From the NCBI RefSeq assembly GCF_002224675.1, contig NZ_NMPZ01000001.1:372001-436000 (forward strand): a DNA stretch of 64,000 nt. The letters are read 5' to 3'. The first letter of the stretch is position 1; each line of letters opens with the position of its first letter. The stretch comes from Segatella copri (lineage in GTDB: Bacteria; Bacteroidota; Bacteroidia; Bacteroidales; Bacteroidaceae). Under the pieces are notes generated by a model that searched no databases, was not told the DNA's origin, and saw only the letters and a list, made by a program, of their open reading frames with translations. Shown piece by piece: positions 40,353-48,671 of this stretch. Both the position numbers and the translations under genes were made by a program.

Positions 40353-40820
40353 ATGGCTAAGTATCAATATACAGTGAAAGGAGTCGATTACGAAGTCGAA
40401 ATCCAGGATATAGAAGGCAACATCGCCAATGTAACCGTGAATGGCATCCCATTTGAAGTGGAAATGAAGCAGCCTGTGAAGGCTGGCAAGCAGAAAGTGA
40501 AGTTGGGAGGAGAACAAACTGTAAAAAGCGAGAATAACAACAGTTCTTCCACTTCTGCAGCAAATGCTACAGCTGCGCCAACCGCCAAACCGGCTGCAGC
40601 AGCTGCCGGCAAACCAGTGGTAGCCCCTCTGCCTGGCACCATCAACGAAATCAAGGTGAAGGTGGGCGACAAGGTGAATGCAGGCGATACCGTCGTGATC
40701 CTCGAAGCCATGAAGATGCAGAACAACATCGAGGCAGAGACTTCCGGAACCATCACCGGCATCAACGTCAATAAAGGCGATGCCGTGATGGAAGGAGACA
40801 CGTTAGTAACCATTAAATAG
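40353..40820 (+). CDS. mmdC: Biotin carrier subunit of a sodium-pumping decarboxylase
   Basis: 155 residues: a short N-terminal domain, an Ala/Pro-rich linker (about 60-85) of the flexible kind found in biotin proteins, and a C-terminal biotinyl domain with EAMKM, Lys121 being the biotin site. It carries CO2 from the carboxyltransferase to the membrane beta subunit. It starts 8 bases after the OadG-like gene and ends 7 before the beta subunit. Methylmalonyl-CoA decarboxylase is the most likely complex in this group; oxaloacetate or glutaconyl-CoA remain possible. Confidence 0.9.
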   Translation: MAKYQYTVKGVDYEVEIQDIEGNIANVTVNGIPFEVEMKQPVKAGKQKVKLGGEQTVKSENNNSSSTSAANATAAPTAKPAAAAAGKPVVAPLPGTINEIKVKVGDKVNAGDTVVILEAMKMQNNIEAETSGTITGINVNKGDAVMEGDTLVTIK

Positions 40821-40827
40821 ATAGTTT

Positions 40828-41976
40828 ATGGATTTCATCATACAAAACTTCAATGAGTTCCTGACCTATACGGGCTTTGCAAATGCCACGGCAGGAAACC
40901 TCGCCATGATCGTGATAGGAGTTATCTGCATCTGGCTTGCCATCAAGAAGGATTTCGAACCACTTCTCCTGGTGCCCATCGGACTGGGCATCATCCTGGG
41001 CAACATCCCCTTCCGTGCTGATGCCGGACTCGAAATCGGCCTGTACGAAGATAACTCGGTGTTGAATATCTTCTATCAGGGCGTAAAACAGGGCTGGTAT
41101 CCCCCACTCGTATTCCTGGGCATCGGAGCGATGACCGATTTTTCGGCATTAATATCCAATCCGAAGCTGATATTAATCGGTGCAGCTGCCCAGTTTGGCA
41201 TCTTCGGTGCCTACATGATAGCACTGGCTCTGGGGTTCGAACCGAACCAGGCAGCCGGTATTGCCATCATAGGTGGTGCCGACGGACCTACCGCCATCTT
41301 CCTGAGCAGTAAGTTAAGTCCTAACCTGATGGGAGCCATCGCCGTTTGCGCCTACTCCTATATGGCATTGGTGCCAGTAATCCAGCCCCCATTGATGCGT
41401 CTGCTCACCACCAAGGAAGAGCGCGTCATCAAGATGAAGCCAGCACGTCAGGTATCACAGACAGAGAAGATTCTCTTCCCTATCGTCGGTTTGCTGCTCA
41501 CCACCTTCATCGTGCCATCAGGTCTGCCATTGCTCGGTATGCTTTTCTTCGGAAATCTCCTGAAGGAAAGTGGAAAGACGACTAGACTTGCCAAGACAGC
41601 AGGCAGCAGTCTGAATGACATCGTGGTAATGCTGCTCGGCTTGACTGTAGGCTGTTCTACCCAGGCATCTGAGTTCCTCACCCTGAACACCATCAAGATC
41701 TTCGCCCTCGGTGCCCTGGCATTCATCATCGCTTCAGCCAGCGGTATCCTTTTTGTGAAACTGATGAACCTCTTCCTGCCAAAGGGCAAGAAGCTGAACC
41801 CACTGATCGGAAATGCCGGTGTGAGTGCCGTGCCTATGAGTGCCCGCATCAGCAACAACCTCGGTTTGGAGTACGACCGTCACAACTTCCTGCTCATGCA
41901 CGCCATGGGGCCGAATGTTGCAGGTGTTATCGGTTCCGCCGTAGCCGCCGGCGCCCTGCTGGGATTCTTTAATTAA
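40828..41976 (+). CDS. mmdB: Sodium-translocating decarboxylase beta subunit
   Basis: 382 residues, about 10 membrane helices. The stretch GIGAMTDFSALISNPK and IIGGADGPTAIFLSSKLSPN are hallmark OadB/MmdB/GcdB sequences; the Asp in GGADGPT is the sodium- and proton-linked residue. NAGVSAVPMSARISN near the end is also conserved. It releases CO2 from biotin and moves two Na+ outwards. It is the last gene of the operon; a nested palindrome follows. Confidence 0.95.
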   Translation: MDFIIQNFNEFLTYTGFANATAGNLAMIVIGVICIWLAIKKDFEPLLLVPIGLGIILGNIPFRADAGLEIGLYEDNSVLNIFYQGVKQGWYPPLVFLGIGAMTDFSALISNPKLILIGAAAQFGIFGAYMIALALGFEPNQAAGIAIIGGADGPTAIFLSSKLSPNLMGAIAVCAYSYMALVPVIQPPLMRLLTTKEERVIKMKPARQVSQTEKILFPIVGLLLTTFIVPSGLPLLGMLFFGNLLKESGKTTRLAKTAGSSLNDIVVMLLGLTVGCSTQASEFLTLNTIKIFALGALAFIIASASGILFVKLMNLFLPKGKKLNPLIGNAGVSAVPMSARISNNLGLEYDRHNFLLMHAMGPNVAGVIGSAVAAGALLGFFN

Positions 41977-42003
41977 AATAGAGTTTTAAACGTGGCTTAA
42001 GGA

Positions 42004-42190
42004 CGCCCTGAAAGGGCAAAAGCCCCTAGCCCAGGGCAACACCCTGGGTTAGCTATCCAACAAAGAAAACGCCCTGAAAGGGCAAAAGCTTCCAACATCC
42101 AAAGCTTTTGCCCTTTCAGGGCGAACTTTTATATTCATCCGAATACCCAGGGCGTTGCCCTGGGCTAGGAGCTTCTGCCCTTTCAGGGCG
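42004..42190. repeat. Three-part nested palindrome of the GCCCTGAAAGGGC family
   Basis: A left arm (42004-42049, GCCCTGAAAGGGCAAAAGCC then CCCAGGGCAACACCCTGGG), a central hairpin (42070-42123, arms GCCCTGAAAGGGCAAAAGCT) and a right arm (42146-42190) that mirrors the left. The whole can fold as a cloverleaf. It lies between convergent mmdB and a lipoprotein gene. Confidence 0.9.
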
Positions 42191-42196
42191 TGCATC

Positions 42197-43003
42197 CTAG
42201 CTCTTCTTGATCGTCATTTTGCCTTCGAGCGAGATGATGATTTCCACCTGATAACTCATACTGCTGTCCGGCATAGCCAAAACCACTCTATAATGAAGTC
42301 CATCAGTATCCACCTTTTTCAGTACGATATCACTCAAAATCGCCTGCTTGAGGAACTCATGAGGAACCTGTCCATCGAAATCCTCCTTGCGGAAGTCACG
42401 GCCGAAAATCCTGCTAGCACCCCGGTAGATGTTCACGTTCACGATGTTGTCGTAATAGACATTATCCACTTCTACGCCATCATCATTGTATGAACTCTTG
42501 AATACCTTATAGGTAGTAGGGTTCACCTGCACATAGAGATGCAACTTCTCATCGCCTGCATACACCACAGAATCTCTCTTGATGAGCGTATTCTGATTGA
42601 GAACCACCGGCTGCTGATGCAGGAACTGCTGCAGGTAAGAAGTATCGTCTGTCTTGACGAGTTTCATGATATCGCCATTCAGCACCTTAAACTGAAAGAT
42701 ATGGGCAGCCTGCTTGATAATCGGATATTTAGTCGTATTGGCACCCTTCATCACCAGCGTATCGCCAGCTATATAGAAATATACCGGTTGGCTGGTAGAA
42801 TCAGGATAGTAGATGGTGTCACCCTTCACGCGAAAGACAACATTATCTTCATCATCGCCATCCAACCAGATGCCCTGGAGCATTTTCTTGGCAGCAGTAT
42901 CCTCCTTTACTCCGGCAGAATCCTTACCCGCAGACTTCTGTCCGCAGCTGGCCATCGCCGCCAGGAGGCTTGCACACAACAATATGTTAATAACTTGTTT
43001 CAT
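42197..43003 (-). CDS. DUF4738-like lipoprotein
   Basis: 268 residues with a lipobox MASC (Cys about 20), so membrane-anchored in the envelope. A Gln/Lys/Ser linker is followed by a beta-rich domain starting MLQGIWLDGDDEDNVVFRVK, the pattern of DUF4738 proteins of Bacteroidota. No catalytic motif is visible. It starts 14 bases behind rfbC and is probably co-transcribed with it, though no functional tie is known. Confidence 0.7.
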   Translation of the reverse strand: MKQVINILLCASLLAAMASCGQKSAGKDSAGVKEDTAAKKMLQGIWLDGDDEDNVVFRVKGDTIYYPDSTSQPVYFYIAGDTLVMKGANTTKYPIIKQAAHIFQFKVLNGDIMKLVKTDDTSYLQQFLHQQPVVLNQNTLIKRDSVVYAGDEKLHLYVQVNPTTYKVFKSSYNDDGVEVDNVYYDNIVNVNIYRGASRIFGRDFRKEDFDGQVPHEFLKQAILSDIVLKKVDTDGLHYRVVLAMPDSSMSYQVEIIISLEGKMTIKKS

Positions 43004-43017
43004 CTTTTCACGATATC

Positions 43018-43572
43018 TTACTCAAAATACTCAGCCTCCTCAAAAGACAGCGCCTTATTGAGGTCTTTTTCTGAGAGCAATACATTTTCGCCCTCAATAG
43101 GCCACTTGATACCAATGGTTTCATCATTCCAGCGGATACTTGCCTCAGCTTGAGGAGCATAAGAGTTATCTACTTTATAGGTAAAGATTGCCTCGTCGCT
43201 GAGCACGAGGAAACCATGCGCAAAGCCACGAGGAATGAAGAACTGCAACTTGTTCTCCCCGCTCAGTTCCACCATTACATACTTGCCGAAGGTCTTGCTG
43301 TCTTTACGCAAATCTACCGCAACATCCAGGACCTTACCCTTGATGACACGCACCAGTTTAGCCTGCGAACTTTCGCCCTTCTGATAATGAAGGCCTCGAA
43401 GCACGCCTCTACTCGACATAGACTCATTGTCTTGCACAAACTCAACATGATAACCAATGTGGGCATCGAACTCAGCCTGTTTCCAAGCCTCGAAAAAGTA
43501 GCCTCTAGCATCATCAAACACTTTTGGCTGTATGACCCACACTCCTTCTATTTCGGTCTCTGTATATTCCAT
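43018..43572 (-). CDS. rfbC: dTDP-4-dehydrorhamnose 3,5-epimerase
   Basis: 184 residues from MEYTETEIEGVWVIQPKVF; the longer reading frame starts upstream of the -7 box. DARGYFFE, the substrate loop QDNESMSSRGVLRGLHYQ (with the catalytic His in GLHYQ) and PRGFAHGFLVLSD are all family signatures. It makes the third step of dTDP-L-rhamnose synthesis. The other rfb genes (A, B, D) are not here, so the pathway is split in this genome. Confidence 0.96.
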   Translation of the reverse strand: MEYTETEIEGVWVIQPKVFDDARGYFFEAWKQAEFDAHIGYHVEFVQDNESMSSRGVLRGLHYQKGESSQAKLVRVIKGKVLDVAVDLRKDSKTFGKYVMVELSGENKLQFFIPRGFAHGFLVLSDEAIFTYKVDNSYAPQAEASIRWNDETIGIKWPIEGENVLLSEKDLNKALSFEEAEYFE

Positions 43573-43599
43573 TGCTATACTTGTTCTATTTTTTAGTGG

Positions 43600-43607
43600 C
43601 AAAGGTA
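43600..43607 (-). promoter_or_regulatory. -7 box of rfbC
   Basis: TACCTTTG followed by C on the minus strand, 27 bases before the ATG. Confidence 0.6.
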
Positions 43608-43701
43608 ATACTTTTTGGCGATATGACAAAACAAATTAAACTTTTTATCACTCCTTACGAAAATTTCCCTTAAAATAGTTGTCCAATTCCCAAAAAAGCC
43701 G

Positions 43702-43709
43702 TACCTTTG
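43702..43709 (+). promoter_or_regulatory. -7 box of the HU/SPOR gene
   Basis: TACCTTTG followed by C, 37 bases before the GTG start. It is divergent from rfbC. Confidence 0.6.
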
Positions 43710-43746
43710 CAAAAGATATTCAGAAAAAGAAGATAAACATTTAGAC

Positions 43747-44847
43747 GTGATAGAAATTAACCGACATATAGAAATTCTGCTCTTGAGCAACGATTGTGTA
43801 ATCGTACCAGGTTTTGGTGGATTCATGGCTCATCATGTAGATGCACGTTACGATGGCAGAGACAATATGTTTTTGCCACCGCTGAGAACTGTAGGATTCA
43901 ATCCGCAGCTCACGATGAACGATTCCCTCCTCGCACTCTCGTACGTGGAGACTTACGATATCAGCTACCCTGAGGCATTGCGCCGTATTGAGGATGAGGT
44001 GGTTGAAATCAGACAATCATTGGAAAACGAAGGTAAATTCGAAATAGAAAATATCGGTATGCTCTTCCTCAACGAAGATGGCAACATCAGTTTCGAGCCA
44101 TGCGAGGCAGGCATTCTTACTCCAGACTTCTATGGTTTGGGCGGTTTCGACATGCTTCCTATCGCACAGATTGACAACGGTGAACAGCAGAACGAGAATC
44201 AAAACGTGGCAATGACAGTAAATCTTGCCAAGGATGAACAGCCAGTTAAAAAAGAGGCAGAAGCACCTGCTACTCCTGCCAACAATTCGGTATTCATCGC
44301 TGAAGAAGAGGAAGAAGAGGAAAAGGCTGAATTCATCAGCATCAAGAAGAGCTGGCTACGCAACATGGCAGCAGCCTGCATCGCCCTCATCGCCTTCTTC
44401 ACCATCTCTACTCCGCTCGGAAGTCCTACTATCGAGAAGAGTCAGATTGACACGGGGATGCTTACCCGCATCATGCCTAAAGAGATGACTCCGGTAAAGA
44501 GCAATGAACTGCTGCTCCCTACTGACGAACCAAAGCTGATGGAGACCACTTCTACCGACAAGGCAGAAAAAGCTCCGGCAATGGCACAGGATAGAGAGAT
44601 TGCTACTCCAACAGCATCTTATTACAGCATCGTATTGGCAAGCCGCGTGACCAAACGCAATGCAGCCAGTTATGTGGAACACTTGCAGGACAAGGGCTTT
44701 AAGGAAGCAAGAGTGCTGATTACCGACAACAATGTAAAGGTGATTTATGGCAACTACCGCTCTGAGAGCGAGGCATATAACACCCTCAACCGACTCCATA
44801 CCAACGAGGCTTTCACTGATGGCTGGATTACAAAGGTAAAGGAATAG
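43747..44847 (+). CDS. CCDC81-like HU domain protein with transmembrane helix and SPOR domain
   Basis: 366 residues from a GTG start. Residues 1-125 match the paired prokaryotic HU-CCDC81 domains (IEILLLSNDCVIVPGFGGFM, then EALRRIEDEVVEIRQSLENE and FEIENIGMLF). An acidic linker precedes one membrane helix (about 203-222). The last 75 residues are a SPOR domain (YYSIVLASRVTKRNAASYVE), which binds glycan chains stripped of stem peptides at division sites. The protein could thus link cytoplasmic HU-fold domains, possibly on DNA, to septal peptidoglycan. Domain order is seen; the bridging role is inference. Confidence 0.88.
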   Translation: MIEINRHIEILLLSNDCVIVPGFGGFMAHHVDARYDGRDNMFLPPLRTVGFNPQLTMNDSLLALSYVETYDISYPEALRRIEDEVVEIRQSLENEGKFEIENIGMLFLNEDGNISFEPCEAGILTPDFYGLGGFDMLPIAQIDNGEQQNENQNVAMTVNLAKDEQPVKKEAEAPATPANNSVFIAEEEEEEEKAEFISIKKSWLRNMAAACIALIAFFTISTPLGSPTIEKSQIDTGMLTRIMPKEMTPVKSNELLLPTDEPKLMETTSTDKAEKAPAMAQDREIATPTASYYSIVLASRVTKRNAASYVEHLQDKGFKEARVLITDNNVKVIYGNYRSESEAYNTLNRLHTNEAFTDGWITKVKE

Positions 44848-44893
44848 TTTACATTATTATTATATATAGAAAGAAATCAAGGAAAAAATAGAT

Positions 44894-45427
44894 ATGAAAA
44901 GAGTACGTTGCCCTAAATGCGATAATTTCATCACGTTCGACGAAACCAAATACGAGGCAGGCCAGAGTCTAGTCTTCGTTTGTCCTAATTGCAACAAGCA
45001 GTTTGGCATCCGTATGGGTGTTTCCAAACTCCGCGAAACCCGCAAGGAAGAACAGATTGATGAAAATGCCAATGAGAATGGCGTAGGCTCCATCGTTGTT
45101 ATCGAAAACGTATTCGCCTACAAGCAGGTCATCCCTTTGCAGATGGGCGACAACGTCATCGGAAGATATATGAAGAACAGTGGCATCAACTGCCCTATCG
45201 AGACCGTAGATCCGAGTGTAGATATGAACCACTGCGTAATCAATGTAAGCCGCGACAAGAAAGGAAAATTGAAATATGTGCTGCGCGATGGTCCTAGCTA
45301 CACCGGCACCTTCGTAGATAACGAAATCCTGGGCGACCGTGAGCGCCGTGTCATCGAAGACGGCACCCTCTTCACCATCGGAGCCACCAGCATCATCCTC
45401 CGCACGGCAGACAGCGAGGAGGAATAA
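44894..45427 (+). CDS. Zinc-ribbon and FHA domain protein
   Basis: 177 residues. A zinc ribbon is formed by Cys6, Cys9, Cys30 and Cys33 (zinc-ribbon MJ0042 style: RCPKCDNFITFDETKYEAGQ). Residues about 75-170 form an FHA domain: GDNVIGRYMKNSG (the GR and S loop), VSRDKKGKLKYVLRDGPSYT (the RD/G-S-NGT-like region) and a closing strand. FHA domains bind phosphothreonine. It follows the HU/SPOR gene by 46 bases and ends at a terminator. No Ser/Thr kinase is nearby. Confidence 0.85.
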   Translation: MKRVRCPKCDNFITFDETKYEAGQSLVFVCPNCNKQFGIRMGVSKLRETRKEEQIDENANENGVGSIVVIENVFAYKQVIPLQMGDNVIGRYMKNSGINCPIETVDPSVDMNHCVINVSRDKKGKLKYVLRDGPSYTGTFVDNEILGDRERRVIEDGTLFTIGATSIILRTADSEEE

Positions 45428-45458
45428 CGGGAAAATAACAAGTTGAAATAAAACCAAG

Positions 45459-45493
45459 GGTTAGAGTAGGAAAAATCTTACTCTAACCTTTTT
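45459..45493 (+). terminator. Terminator of the HU/SPOR-FHA unit
   Basis: GGTTAGAGTA pairs with TACTCTAACC and is followed by a T run. Confidence 0.9.
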
Positions 45494-45602
45494 TTACTGA
45501 TAAACACGTATAAATATACCAATAATTCTTACTTTCTGCAAGAAATCATAGCGATATAGTAATCTTTTTGCTAATATTTTCGTTAGATTGAAAGAAAATG
45601 TG

Positions 45603-45610
45603 TACCTTTG
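45603..45610 (+). promoter_or_regulatory. -7 box of the his-lys operon
   Basis: TACCTTTG followed by C. The 71-base leader contains a weak hairpin (TACGTGGGA with TCCCGATACGT) but no His-rich leader peptide. Confidence 0.65.
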
Positions 45611-45681
45611 CAACAGAAATTAGCAATACGTGGGACCAATACTCCCGATACGTACAAAAAACAGAAGAATTACGTTAGGTT

Positions 45682-46317
45682 ATGGATGTAGCAATCGTAA
45701 AATACAATGCCGGAAATATCTATTCCGTAGTCAACGCCATGAAGCGTTTGGGCATAGAACCAGTACTCACTGATGATGCCGAAATGCTCCAGAAGGCAGA
45801 CCGCGTGCTGTTTCCAGGTCAGGGTCAGGCAAGGGAAGCCATGGAATATCTCAAGGCTCACCAGCTGGACCTAGTGATCAAGAATCTCAAGCAACCCGTA
45901 TTGGGCATTTGCGTGGGACAGCAGCTCCTGTGCCGACATTCGGAAGAAGGCGATGTAGATTGCATCGGCATCTTCAATGTGGATGTGAAGCGATTCCAGC
46001 CGCAGAAGCACGAAGACAAGGTACCAGCTATGGGATGGAACGAGATATACGATCTGAAGACGGAGCTTTACAAGGGATTCGGAAACAGAGCCGATGCAGC
46101 AGATGCAGCTATGGGAGAAGCCCTGCAGCATCCCTACTCTTATTTCGTACACAGCTACTATGTGCCACTCTGCGAGGAGACCATCGCCAAGGCTGATTAC
46201 ATTCTGCCTTACAGCGCATCACTCCACAAAGACAACTTCTATACCTGCCAGTTCCATCCGGAAAAGAGCGGAAAGGTAGGAGAACAGATTTTAAAGAACT
46301 TCCTGGAAATAAAATAG
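45682..46317 (+). CDS. hisH: Imidazole glycerol phosphate synthase, glutaminase subunit
   Basis: 211 residues. The class I glutamine amidotransferase nucleophile is Cys77 in GICVGQQLL, and the His-Glu pair is in CQFHPEKSG near the end. It feeds ammonia to HisF. The motif GICVGQQ has Val and Gln where GICLGMQ is commonest, a mild variation. It is the first gene of a seven-gene operon; 13 bases separate it from hisA. Confidence 0.96.
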   Translation: MDVAIVKYNAGNIYSVVNAMKRLGIEPVLTDDAEMLQKADRVLFPGQGQAREAMEYLKAHQLDLVIKNLKQPVLGICVGQQLLCRHSEEGDVDCIGIFNVDVKRFQPQKHEDKVPAMGWNEIYDLKTELYKGFGNRADAADAAMGEALQHPYSYFVHSYYVPLCEETIAKADYILPYSASLHKDNFYTCQFHPEKSGKVGEQILKNFLEIK

Positions 46318-46330
46318 CAATAAAAGAAAT

Positions 46331-47047
46331 ATGATAGAATTAATTCCTGCCATCGACTTGATAAATGGCCAGTGCGTTCGCCTGACAAAAGGCGATTACG
46401 ACCAGAAGAAGGTCTATAACGACAATCCGGCTGAAGTAGCCAAAGACTTCGAGAAGCTGGGATTCAAGCGACTCCACGTAGTGGATCTGGACGGAGCCAA
46501 GTCGAAGCATATCGTAAATGATGCTGTACTGAAGGCGATTACAACCGAAACGAATCTGACTGTAGATTTCGGAGGCGGAATCAAGACCGGGGAAGACATC
46601 GAGAAGGCATTCGCTGCAGGAGCCAGTATGGTAACCGTAGGCAGCATCGCCGTTACCAATCCTGACCTCTTTATGGAGTGGATAGATAAATATGGTGCCG
46701 ACAAGCTTATCCTCGGAGCCGATGTAAGAAACGGCAAGATTTCTATCAATGGATGGAAAGAGGATTCTTCAGAAAACCTCCTCCCCTTCCTCAAGAAATA
46801 CATCGACAAGGGTGTGCGCTATGTGCTCTGCACAGAAATCAGCAAGGATGGCACCCTGCAGGGTCCTGCCATCGAACTATATAAAGAGGTAATGGCAGCC
46901 TACCCTCAGCTTCACCTCATCGCCTCGGGCGGAGTGAGCTGCAATGAAGACATCGAGGATCTGGAAGCCGCCGGCATCCCAGCCGTAGTCTTCGGCAAGG
47001 CATTCTACGAGGGTAAGATTGATGTAGAAAAGTTAGGAGTTAAGTAA
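46331..47047 (+). CDS. hisA: ProFAR isomerase
   Basis: 238 residues, a TIM barrel. [20 protein letters not shown] (about 4-23) holds the catalytic Asp8; [19 protein letters not shown] and the later [12 protein letters not shown] are the two phosphate-binding loops. It opens the ribose ring in the fourth step of histidine synthesis. Confidence 0.97.
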   Translation: MIELIPAIDLINGQCVRLTKGDYDQKKVYNDNPAEVAKDFEKLGFKRLHVVDLDGAKSKHIVNDAVLKAITTETNLTVDFGGGIKTGEDIEKAFAAGASMVTVGSIAVTNPDLFMEWIDKYGADKLILGADVRNGKISINGWKEDSSENLLPFLKKYIDKGVRYVLCTEISKDGTLQGPAIELYKEVMAAYPQLHLIASGGVSCNEDIEDLEAAGIPAVVFGKAFYEGKIDVEKLGVK

Positions 47048-47066
47048 TCATAAAGTTCAAAGTTCA

Positions 47067-47846
47067 ATGGTCAAAGTTCAAAGTAACAAAGGTTTGGCAA
47101 AGCGAATCGTCCCTTGTCTTGACGTGAAAAACGGAGAGACCGTGAAGGGAACGAACTTCGTGAACCTGAGAAGCGCAGGCGACCCGGTAGAACTGGGCAA
47201 GGCCTATAGCGATGCAGGTGCCGATGAACTCGTATTCCTTGACATCACAGCTAGCTTCGAAGAGCGCAAGACCTTTACAGATATGGTAACTCGCGTAGCT
47301 GCCGAAATCAATATCCCGTTTACCGTGGGTGGCGGCATCAACGAGCTGAAGGATGTAGATCGACTCCTCAATGCAGGTGCCGACAAGGTGAGCATCAACA
47401 GTGCAGCCATCCGACATCCGGAGCTCATCAACGAGATAGCCAACCATTACGGATCACAGGTCTGCGTCTGCGCCATCGATGCCCGTCTCGATCCCGACGG
47501 CTGGCATTGCTACGTCAAGGGCGGAAGAGAGCGAGTAGAACTCGGTCTGTTTGATTGGGCTAGAGAAGTTGCCGACCGTGGTGCCGGCGAGATTCTCTTC
47601 ACCAGTATGGATCACGATGGCGTGAAGCAAGGCTTTGCCAATGAAGCCCTCGCCCACCTTGCAGAGGAAGTAAGCATTCCTATCATTGCATCGGGAGGAG
47701 CCGGCAAGATGGAGCATTTCCGCGATGCCTTTACCCTGGGAAAGGCAGATGCAGCACTGGCAGCCAGTGTCTTCCACTTCGGTGAAATCGCCATACCTGA
47801 CCTGAAAAATTACCTCCGAAAAGAAGGCATCAACGTCAGGTTGTAA
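47067..47846 (+). CDS. hisF: Imidazole glycerol phosphate synthase, cyclase subunit
   Basis: 259 residues if read from ATG 47067. [19 protein letters not shown] is the normal HisF start, so the first nine residues are extra and are coded by a short AAAGTTCAA repeat; TTG 47094 is an alternative start (250 residues). Catalytic Asp is in CLDVK, the second in [13 protein letters not shown] (DAR region), and [12 protein letters not shown] binds phosphate. It partners HisH. Confidence 0.95.
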   Translation: MVKVQSNKGLAKRIVPCLDVKNGETVKGTNFVNLRSAGDPVELGKAYSDAGADELVFLDITASFEERKTFTDMVTRVAAEINIPFTVGGGINELKDVDRLLNAGADKVSINSAAIRHPELINEIANHYGSQVCVCAIDARLDPDGWHCYVKGGRERVELGLFDWAREVADRGAGEILFTSMDHDGVKQGFANEALAHLAEEVSIPIIASGGAGKMEHFRDAFTLGKADAALAASVFHFGEIAIPDLKNYLRKEGINVRL

Positions 47847-47852
47847 AACGGA

Positions 47853-47927
47853 GCCTTAAGGCTAGATATTTTTTCCCTTAAGGGAAAATAATAATACCCT
47901 TAAGGGAAAATATATTTTTTTCTTAAG
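47853..47927. repeat. Four CTTAAG palindromes phased at 22-23 bp
   Basis: CTTAAG begins at 47855, 47877, 47899 and 47922. The middle two are enlarged to TTTCCCTTAAGGGAAAA and CCCTTAAGGGAAAA. They fill the hisF-hisIE gap, the longest gap of the operon. Confidence 0.8.
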
Positions 47928-47998
47928 GATAGATAAATCCCCTATGATAGGGCGGAATTGACAATGGAGTAAGCGAACAATTAAATTGTAAAGATAAA

Positions 47999-48646
47999 AT
48001 GGAAATAGATTTTGAAAAAATGGGCGGACTTGTTCCTGCCATCATCCAGGACGCTGTAACCAAGAATGTCCTGATGCTGGGATTCATGAACAAGGAAGCA
48101 TACGATAAAACCATCGAAACCAAGAAGGTTACCTTCTGGAGCCGTTCTCGCAACTGTCTTTGGACCAAGGGCGAGACCTCAGGAAACTTCCTCAATCTGG
48201 TAAGCATTCAGATAGACTGCGACAACGATACCTTCCTGGTAAAGGTTCATCCAGATGGTCCTACCTGTCACAAAGGTACCGATACCTGCTGGGCTGAGGA
48301 GAATACGCTGAACCCAATCCTCTTCCTCTCTGAGTTGCAGGACTTCATCGACAAGCGCCACGAGGAAATGCCTGAGGGCAGCTACACCACCAGTCTCTTC
48401 AAGAAGGGCGTGAACAAGATGGCGCAAAAGGTTGGAGAAGAAGCCATTGAGACGGTTATAGAAGCTACAAACGGAACCGACGACAAACTCATCTACGAGA
48501 GTTCCGACCTGCTCTACCATCTCATCGTACTGCTCACCAGTAAGGGCTTGCGAATCGAGGATGTAGTAAAGGAGCTCCAGATGCGACACGACCCGGAATG
48601 GGACAAGAAGCGCCGCGTAGCAAAGAGCAAGGGCGAAATGAAATAA
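47999..48646 (+). CDS. hisI: Bifunctional phosphoribosyl-AMP cyclohydrolase / PR-ATP pyrophosphatase
   Basis: 215 residues. The HisI half (1-110) has LMLGFMNKEAY, WSRSRNCLWTKGETSGN and the zinc/metal cysteines in the DCDND and CHKGTDTCW region. The HisE half (115-205) has VGEEAIETVIEA and the helical ESSDLLYHLIVLL. The two enzymes make steps two and three of the pathway. Fusion in one chain is common in Bacteroidota. Confidence 0.96.
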   Translation: MEIDFEKMGGLVPAIIQDAVTKNVLMLGFMNKEAYDKTIETKKVTFWSRSRNCLWTKGETSGNFLNLVSIQIDCDNDTFLVKVHPDGPTCHKGTDTCWAEENTLNPILFLSELQDFIDKRHEEMPEGSYTTSLFKKGVNKMAQKVGEEAIETVIEATNGTDDKLIYESSDLLYHLIVLLTSKGLRIEDVVKELQMRHDPEWDKKRRVAKSKGEMK

Positions 48647-48671
48647 TAAAAATAAAGGAGAAAAAATTAGG

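Noticed and set aside
45611..45681. Histidine attenuator leader peptide
   Set aside because: No short ORF with a run of His codons is present in the leader.
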